Of a DNA stretch of 64,000 nucleotides, positions 56,560 through 64,000 are shown in pieces. Positions within the stretch are counted from its first letter, which is position 1; each line of letters opens with the position of its first letter. The notes under the pieces were generated by a model. It saw nothing but the letters and a program-made list of their open reading frames with translations, was not told where the DNA came from and did no database searches. Position numbers and translations under genes: made by a program. The stretch spans positions 5,208,001 through 5,272,000 of the forward strand of contig CM114275.1 in NCBI GenBank assembly GCA_050084515.1, given 5' to 3'. This stretch comes from Blasia pusilla. Taxonomy: Eukaryota > Marchantiophyta > Marchantiopsida > Blasiales.

Positions 56560-58507
56560 CCATTCAACATATTCAGCTTCAATTGCCCGAGCTAGATTCA
56601 GAACCCAAAGCTGATGCACTTGTAAGTAATATTTGGGGATCCTACGGAATGCCTAAATGGATTTGTACAATGTAATCTATTGAATGTGACAGACGATGTT
56701 TCAGGTAGTAGCGGCTATGTGTCTAGAAGCAACACTGGGTCTAAAAGCAATACTGTAAGTGAGCAGGGGTTGGGTCTCTCTCTCTCTCCTGATATAACAA
56801 GGGGTCTGAAGTTCAGCAAGAACCCCATCACTTGTCAAGTAGTTACTCGGCTCTGTACTTACTCTGCTCTCGATGGGTTCATGTGCATCTATCAATATCA
56901 GCCAACTATGCAAAACTGATGAGACGTATGAAACACATCATTGTTGAGTGCATCAAAGGTGTAGACACAATACATTGCATTTATGAACGTAAGCACACTC
57001 GCCTCTGGATCCCCTTTACCAAAGTCATAAAAGTGAAGTCTTGGGTAGTCAAAGTCCCCGCCTTCAATATGTACAAAATATTCAAATGTGCAATAAGCAC
57101 GACATCTTAATTACGTATATGTGTTTTTCTAGCATCTCTATAATGCATAATTAAGATGGTTGTGTTCATAATTGAACATGATAATTTCTACTTTGGAAAA
57201 ATGGCAGAAGATGAATATTTTTTGTTTAGACTCTGTAGTCTACCCTTTGAAGCGAGGGTGAACATCTTGAAGAATAGTAGGCCAATAGGGATATTCGATC
57301 GGATAATGGCCTTGCCTAATGCTACAAGGGCTAGGATATTATATCATGCTACTCGAGTATGGGTGTTGTGGCAACCATTTAGAGTCCATAGGAATCCTCA
57401 AAAATTGAGATTCCATCTTAAAGATCGTGACAGATATGTTAGGTTCTCAGACTTTGAGATATGCCATGAGGATCGGTATACATTGATGGCATGGTTGATG
57501 GTCGGGGTGGTCCTAAGAATGACCCTTCACATCTGTCACAATGGGTTGGGAGTGGCCATCAAGGAGGACCAAGATACAAAGATAGTGAAAGTTATGGATC
57601 TGATCAATTATGCAATTGGCATCGGTGGTCAAGAGGTTCAAGTTTGATATGAGTTTTGTAGTTTTTGGGAAGGTATCCTTCATGGAGCACATGTGTGCAT
57701 TAGATCTACTCGTAAATTAGTATCATGCAGAGTTTGTATTTGCTGCTTGAGGGTTAGCGATGGTGCAACCTGGCAGAGAATACCGAGCCTCGAGGCGTAT
57801 TGGTGATCATAGCGGCTTTTGGCCAACCCCATCACCCTGGTGGACCTCATTTGTGATGTATACTAATTTTTTTCTCAACCGTGCATTGGTCTTTTTGTAG
57901 AAACACACACCGGTTTTATAAGATAACATATTTTCTTTAAAACATTGGTATACAAAGAACTATTTCCAACTTTGTTCAATGTCATTTTCATATAAACGGA
58001 TTTAATGAGATGTTGAAGCACGTAATTTACAGCACAATATAAAGCACGTGGATGTAAGATATGCAAGTTTACTAGACCTTCAATACTCACTGATTTTTCA
58101 TCTTTCGTTGGAAATATTAGACTTGGGCATATGATGAAGTGTAGCTATCAGAAGATTGAGTTATATTTTAAAGTTGGGCGTGGTACATTTGCCATGGAGG
58201 AATGTCCTTTGGAAGCGTTGGATCACATCAGTAAGGATCATTAGTAACAATTGAGATCTCAACTGAGATAAGTCCCAAGTTAGGGTTATTTGCCCTATTA
58301 TACTGGTCTTGACTTCATGTGGGTATGCATTCATCTAATATGATAGCATCTCTATTGTGGTTTATGGAATTCGTTATTTAGGATGGTTGTGGATGTGTTT
58401 GGAATGTTTCAATTCACTATTTGCAAGAATCCACTTCCAATCCCCTTATAATAGATTTGAACCACCCAGTTAGAGTAAAGGTACATAATTCCAAGTTGTG
58501 GCGACGG
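56560..58507 (+). other. unit-2-specific sequence with unrecognised 163-codon ORF
   Basis: The ORF at 57156-57647 encodes 163 residues, including FRLCSLPFEARVNILKNSRP, FHLKDRDRYVRFSDFEICHE and a hydrophobic LMAWLMVGVVLRMTLHIC. I do not recognise it. Upstream at 56570-56930 are short coding-like stretches (ELDSEPKADALVSNIWG) with GTAAGT-like splice donors, which could be captured gene exons. The sequence 57650-58507 shows nothing. Confidence 0.35.
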
Positions 58508-59779
58508 TGTCGTATAGTAAAATCAACCAGTGTGTGAACTCCTTCGTCATTAAGTGTTAGATAGAGTTTCATTAGTATTAAGTAAATTGGCTTAGAAAAA
58601 AGAGATTCTTATGTTTAAACCTCTTTATGGTGCCTCTTTTATGCGGGCCCAACTTTAGGAAAAGGAGGTAATAAATAAAAGATGACTTTATAAAAGTAAA
58701 GTAGTTGCTTTAATGAAAAGCAAAAGTAGTCTTGGTTGGTGGCTAGGTTAGTTGGGGTAATTTGGAAAATATCATGTGGGTAAAAGAGGATATTTTGGAA
58801 GAGATAAGAGGAAATCTACTTGTGTCAAAATGTGATTGGCTAAGCCTTGGGAGGAAGCCATGTGGCACAAGATAAGATAAGCTCTATTTCGTACTCTTGT
58901 GGATCCCTTGTGAGTATATAAAGAGGAGGGACCTTCAAGGGTTCATCACCTTCTATTCCACATCTTGAGTCTCTCGTGTCTCTCTTGAGTGTATGGCTTT
59001 GGGATTACTTGCTCTTCCAATGAGAGTGGATCACCCCTCTTGGGAGAGTAACTTGACTATGGTCTATTCTTTGAGAGATTTCTAGAGTGTGGTGTGTGTG
59101 TGTGGGGATGAGAGGTTTGTCACCGTAGAGGAGTTTAGTCATACTAAAATAGCGGAAGTTTTGGCTTGTTACTTCCCCAATGAGAGTGGATTACCCCTCT
59201 TGGGAGAATAACTCCACCAAAACCCATTCTTGAGGAGAGTAGAGAATGTGTGTCAAGCATGGATAGGGATGGAGCACGAGCTGTGCCCGACTTTCCTTTC
59301 CTCAATCCTTACCATATCAAGGTACTCTTTGTAGATAGGCACTGGTTCACTCGCTATTTAGTTTATCACTTTGGGGAGGCGTTCATGAACCAGATCATGC
59401 AATCTCCAACTCTGGTGATTCTTCCTATCGTCACATATGGAAGGACATGGGATTGTACTTTGTATGTCCTTATATAGCGATCCATGGATGTCAATAGGCC
59501 TGGTCAAGTAGGGTTTAACACTAGTTGTGCTATCTTCCTCGTGTACAAACGTAAAATAGTTTATAGGGATTTTATAGTTAGGAATTTTGGGGTCCGATGT
59601 TACGAAGAAGTGATCGCCTCGGCACTTCCATTTGTGATACAATCGTGAGAGAATGGAGAGTGTACATCATAATTTTGTATTGAAAAAGGAGAACTTATTA
59701 GAGAGTTCACCTTGCATCGACCGCATCTACCGCAGCTAGAAGGCCCGCCCTTGCTCGAAGAAAGATTCTCGACACGACA
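58508..59779 (+). mobile_element. solo LTR-like element C, copy 2
   Basis: This 1,272-bp element has ends TGTCGTATAG and CGACACGACA. It is nearly identical to 28713-29986, including the TATATAAAG box (near 58915). Flanking ACGG at 58504-58507 and 59780-59783 forms a 4-bp target-site duplication. It sits in a different host sequence from copy 1, so the two are independent insertions. Confidence 0.75.
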
Positions 59780-59783
59780 ACGG

Positions 59784-60702
59784 GAAAGCACATGAGCTAG
59801 TATACTGGGCCGTAAGAGATTGTGGTGTCCGTGCAATGAGTGTAAGGGTGGGGCTACGTTGTCCATCCGTAGGGTGGAAGCACATTTGAGAAAAAAAAAT
59901 GGATGCTCGGTGCTCTGCCGAGTGCCAAAATCTAGGGATGGATGGGACTCTTCAGATGAGGAGTGGTTTGTGTATGAACTTGCCAAAAAAGAAGAAGCTG
60001 AGAGGATAAGATAATGAATCAGCCCTGACCTTCTATGTGGATGGAAAGAAGAGATCTTCCATGGCAAATAAAGATGAGCACATAGACGTTCACAAAATGC
60101 TCAATGATACTTTCCACAAATACGACCATATACACGAGGATGCAACTGAAGAGATGTCTATCCTATCTGATGAATTACAGAGAACGGGAATCTCAAATGA
60201 AGAACCACTATTTGAACATCAAGATAAATATGAGGAGCTTGTCGAAGCTTGCAAATCCTTGTTCCCTATGGCAAAAACATCTCTATTGGCTTTTGTCATG
60301 CTACTATTCAATATCCAAACTACGCATGGCATCCCAAAACTTGTAATTGACGAATTCTTGAAACTCCTTTGTAGATTAGTCCTACCAATAGGGAACTTGG
60401 TCCCATCGAGTTATTATGTAGCAAAAAAACTCATTCGTAAAGTGGGCTTAGGTTACAAAAGTATCCATGCATGTCCGGCTAGATGTCTTGTATTACGGGG
60501 TGATCTAGCTGAAGCTCAAATGTGTCCATTAGGTGGGAAACCAAGGTTACCGGAAGTGGGTGGAACGTTGGTACCATGTAAGGTATTAAGGCATTTTCAT
60601 GTCATACCTCGGATGAGATGTATGTTTAGATGTAGGACGCTTATCGAGGTTTCCACTTATTTAGAGATGGCAATTCATGGGCCAAGGAGGCGAGGGATCT
60701 AG
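59784..60702 (+). pseudogene. CACTA (En/Spm) TNP2-like transposase relic
   Basis: The N-terminal transposase-associated domain is recognisable: WCPCNECKGGATLSI followed by VEAHLRKKNGC (59823-59915). The next frame (60037-60702) includes FPMAKTSLLAFVMLLFNIQT, then LPIGNLVPSSYYVAKKLIRK and VGLGYKSIHACPARCLVL, with CPLGGKPR. This matches the TNP2 stretch 'LPxSYYEAKKLIxxLGLGYxKIHACPNDC'. The Cys pair of the zinc ribbon is partly lost (CPLGG where CPVCG is usual). A TAA near 60013 and later stops end it before the catalytic region. No CACTA terminal repeats were found. Confidence 0.75.
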
Positions 60703-61415
60703 AGCTTATGTCTTCCAAATGTCTACTAGAGGGCTATATGATGGCTAGGATCTTATAAACAGAATGAGGGAAGGAGGAGATCCGTATATTTGGGAGTTGG
60801 GTTAGCTTTGATATTTGCTATAGGGTGTTGAATGGATGGGGTTGACCATGGGTGCACGCGTTTATGACCATGTGGAGAAGGGACTCAAAACCATATTTGT
60901 TTGTGAGGTAAAAGCAAAAGATGTTGGCATCTTGAACATGTATTCGTTACTCCTATTAGAGGTGGTGAAGGAAAAAAAAAGGCCATCCCTTGACATTTTT
61001 GGGTTCATGGTAGAGACTGCCCAACCAAGATAGATTGCTTCTATATAAAATTTGCAACATAGAGTACAATAACAAGGATGTGCCCTTTTATGTCATCTTT
61101 TCTAGATGCCTTAATTCATTCCACATTTATTTCACCAAATGCCTTTGTAGAAAATGGGGATTTGAAATTTTCTCTTTGATAATAGGACGATAAATCTTGC
61201 ACTCATGGAGGTTCAAAATCATTTGCAAGGTCAGGGCAAGAGGTAGTTAGGCTACCCAGCCATAGCGGACTTGTCTTTTGACAATAAAATTGTAGTTTTC
61301 ATGTCTCAAGGTAGAGTAGCCCTTATGTAATCGCGAGGAATTAAGTAAATAAGCTAGGTGTTAGCAGGCTTATATGAAGGATGAAAATTATAGCACTTAA
61401 GATTAAGATTTTTTA

Positions 61416-61462
<47 letters not shown>

Positions 61463-61948
61463 TATATTTCTTTGTGGCGACACTTCCCCCTTCCCAATCT
61501 AACACGTGGCAAAAACAAAGATAATTTTTAGAGGGATTTCCAAAATTTGGCATTTATACCATTTTTGAAGGTACTAAATAATAATAGGTCCAATTTTTCA
61601 TACAATTTTATGACCACTTTCTTAACTTCTACATAGATGGTTGCTTTAGTTTCCTTAACGTTGCACAAATTTTGAAGAGGGGTAATTTTCAAGTAGTTTT
61701 GTCTTAATCACATTTCATCGACTAATCAAATCGAGGATTATTGTTGGCTAAGCATGATTAACAAAATCCTCAATATTTAAATGAACCTATCCATTTAGAG
61801 AAAATACTTGAGAGGTGCTTGCAGTACATGAGGCAAATTCAGGCGCCCAAAGGAGGAGGCAAACAACCAAGAGGAGACTATTAAATTGGAAACCAATGAT
61901 GAACTTTTGTGAATCCTTTACTATTTATGCTTTTGAAACATGCAAACA
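60703..61948. other. unit 2 tail: shared segment, (TA)n and AT-rich DNA
   Basis: The ORF at 60836-61033 is unrecognised and may be further transposase debris. Bases 61035-61365 match 40990-41330 of unit 1. A (TA)20 microsatellite is at 61420-61459. The rest is AT-rich with no gene. Confidence 0.55.
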
Positions 61949-62158
61949 TCTATATTAGTATGGGAGAGTGCCTTCTTGATTTGCAAACACCTCTATGTTT
62001 GACACGTGCCAACTCTGCAGTAAGAAAATATTTCACATGCTATGGGTAGCAAATTTTTTTTGAATTTGTATGCAACATCATTAGTCCTTTCCTTTCAGAG
62101 GCTATACACTCACAAAAGCTTTTTGATTTGCCGTGCATCGCACCAGCACCTTACTAGT
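61949..62158 (+). mobile_element. mini-Helitron, complete
   Basis: This element has a 5' end TCTATATTAGTATGGGAG preceded by A, and a 3' end hairpin GTGCATCGCAC followed by CAGCACCTTACTAGT (CTAGT at 62154-62158). It is 210 bp and non-coding. It lacks terminal inverted repeats and a target duplication, as Helitrons do. The left boundary of unit 3 (62017) lies inside it. Confidence 0.65.
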
Positions 62159-63414
62159 AATTTCTTAGAGAGGCTTGTTGCACTGAAATACATCACTATA
62201 TTTATCTCTTAGCATGTAGCTCCTACAATCTAATAGTAGCAAATGCATACACTTCAACATTGCAATAATGTGTAATGCCATTAAAAGTAAAACCTATAGA
62301 TGTGTTTAGTGGCTTACTGCAAAATATTCCTATCTAGCAAAAGGTCACCATCTATACTCCATAGCTGCACAGGCATTTGATCTAAATTTGCAACAATGTC
62401 CTAGTTCTAAATTTTTGATCGCTCACATGGAAAAAACCTCATGTATTTATATGCACAACCAAGACAAGAATCTAAGTTTATAAAATATCATCCATCATGT
62501 ATTGCATGCAGGTAGAAAGTTGAAGGTAAGTATTTCACCATGAGCAGGAGAAAAACTAAGAAGTTGACATAAGGCAAAAGGCCAAAGAGAACGGATATGG
62601 TATTGAAAAATTCATCAAAGAAATACTATGGAGAGAGATCAAAGATGTACTTTCACAATGTTGACTCTTCAATAGAACCAAAGAGAAAGTGGCAAGGAAT
62701 CTTGAATGTGAGGGAGATTAATTCTTTGGATTCCTTTCCAAAATGGAGTCCATCAAGCCTCTTGTAAGACTTCTTGATAAGACTTGGAGATTTAACTCGA
62801 GGATCAGGCCCTTCAAGTAGTTCCATCCCATAGAAATGGTATTTGAACAGACAAAGTAGCTTGAACTCTAAATACTAAATACTATGCATAACCCCATGAA
62901 TTTGAAAGAGATCTAGCTCCACCAAATAAACCTACTAAGGTCAAGAGAAATAGGTTCAAAAAGTTGAAGGTTTACTTTCAATCAACACTTCAACTCTTGG
63001 ATGTGCAAGTATAGGACAAAGAGCTAGAATATTTAGAGTTGAAATGTAGTAAACGGTCCTACTTAACTTTGAAGTTCCTACTCGTCTTCCTATCTCTTTG
63101 GAGCAAAAGGCAAATTTGAGTTATTGTTGAAGCTTGAATGTAACTCCACTCATCCTAAATAGCGTAGGATGAGCGGAGTTACATTCGGAACTCACTCTCC
63201 TTTTGTATATGTACCACATGTACCTAGCACTATGAAAGGCTAAGATTTGAGCTTCATTACAAGCTTGAATATAACTTCCATTCACTCTCAATGGTGCACC
63301 CAAGTCTCAAACCCTCTTTCTCTTTCTCAATGTGTGTGTCGCAAAGAGAGTTCAAAGTTCTCTCTAAGATCTATAGAAGCTTGATTGTAACCTCACCATC
63401 CTCATCAGTGTACG

Positions 63415-63902
63415 TGTCATGCACCTACTCTCCTTGAACATTAATCTTTGTTGTTGCGGAAGCGTACCTTCAATCGGTCACGCTCTCAATACTGACCTGC
63501 ATCAAAACACACACTCTGGTTAGTCGGGTCTGGATCAATGAGCGTTGATCAAGTTCTCGTCTCGGTCTCTCATCAAGCTCAACCTTCATAGTTTCGCGGT
63601 TTACAAGACAGGCAAGTCTCGAAAGACTTGGGACATACTTTCTGATCGGTTCAGGAACCTCAAACGGCGTTTCGTGCCTGGCGGTGCCAACTTTCTGATG
63701 GACATCCAATGAGTCCCTAATCGAGTCTCACACAAAATGAATCACGGGTCAGAATCCAAGTGTGGCTTACAAAGTCCACTCTGTTGGATCACATTTGGGT
63801 TTCGAGTTCCAACGCCAAACTCCCGTTCCATCCCGTGCTCTTGAGACGCCGTTAGGTGCTCAAAATGGGGTTCGTGTTCCAAGACATCTTGGAGAGACTC
63901 CC
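63415..63902 (-). mobile_element. LTR B left half in unit 3
   Basis: It starts TGTCATGCACC at 63415 and runs to GGAGAGACTCCC, where another LTR interrupts it. Unit 1 has LTR element C at the site corresponding to about 63683, absent here. Confidence 0.75.
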
Positions 63903-64000
63903 TGTCGTGCACCTACTCTCCTTGAACGTTAATCTTGTTTGTTGCGGAAGCGTGCGTTCAGTAGGTCACGCTCTCAACGGTGATCTGCATCCAAACACGC
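63903..64000 (-). mobile_element. chromovirus LTR, first 98 bp only
   Basis: The sequence TGTCGTGCACCTACTCTCC onward matches 41895 and 48289. It is preceded by CTCCC (63898-63902), the same 5-mer that follows the chromovirus LTR at 50316-50320. The rest of the element lies right of the window. Confidence 0.8.

Larger units (their letters stand above)
50316..62016. repeat. tandem segmental duplication, unit 2
   Basis: This begins with CTCCC directly after the chromovirus LTR. It matches unit 1 from 50316 to 56559 and again at about 61035-61365. The interior (56560-61030) differs from unit 1. The tail up to 62016 has no unit 1 counterpart because unit 1 is cut at 41336. Confidence 0.78.
62017..64000. 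repeat. tandem segmental duplication, unit 3 (start only)
   Basis: This matches 27047-28710 without visible length change until the LTR B insertion site, then continues in LTR B without element C. It runs off the window. Confidence 0.8.

Noticed and set aside
60836-61033. 65-codon ORF as the CACTA catalytic region
   Set aside because: I could not match it to the TNP2 catalytic block; it is left as unrecognised debris.
1-64000. CRISPR array, bacterial operons, rRNA or tRNA genes
   Set aside because: None seen. The repeats present are LTRs, microsatellites and segmental duplications, and the tRNA-like strings are primer sites or a lone T-arm-like segment.

Overview
This window is nuclear DNA of a land plant. 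It holds one spliced, intron-rich host gene (RRN3), four U2 snRNA loci with plant-like Pol II spacing, Ty3/gypsy LTR retrotransposons primed by initiator tRNA-Met, mini-Helitrons and a CACTA transposase relic. I cannot fix the species. The gypsy family described below makes me lean to a seed-free plant, but that is weak inference. Nearly every transposon ORF is broken by stops and frameshifts, so this is an old, heavily nested repeat landscape.

Layout. (1) 1-4.2 kb: RRN3 (Pol I initiation factor), minus strand, eight exons visible, 3' part beyond the left edge. (2) 5.7-7.0 kb: a mini-Helitron and an LTR fragment. (3) 7.0-27.0 kb: three decayed copies of one Ty3/gypsy family, here called E1 (minus, 7.04-16.57 kb, both LTRs), E1' (minus, internal fragment, 16.58-19.62 kb) and E2 (plus, 20.19-27.05 kb, 3' end lost). 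The order of coding parts is gag with two zinc knuckles, aspartic protease, a C5-cytosine DNA methyltransferase (DNMT) domain, reverse transcriptase, RNase H, integrase, and a terminal PHD finger. The DNMT lies between protease and RT in all three copies. The PHD finger is visible only in E1, the one copy that keeps its 3' end. (4) 27.05-64 kb: a tandem segmental duplication. Unit 1 (27.05-41.34 kb) and unit 2 (about 50.32-62.02 kb) each carry a pair of U2 snRNA genes. Unit 3 starts at 62.02 kb and runs off the window. Between units 1 and 2 sits a chromodomain-bearing gypsy element (41.34-50.32 kb, minus) arranged LTR-internal-LTR-partial internal, with a foreign solo LTR nested in its upstream LTR.

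How it fits together. RRN3 and the U2 loci are the host content; three of the four U2 copies look intact and one is decayed. The most notable item is the E1/E1'/E2 family, a retrotransposon carrying both a possible DNA methylation 'writer' and a possible chromatin 'reader'. I recall published precedent for retrotransposons with captured DNMTs in some algae and dinoflagellates. I know of no description of this exact gag-PR-DNMT-RT-RH-IN-PHD arrangement in a land plant, but I could not search.
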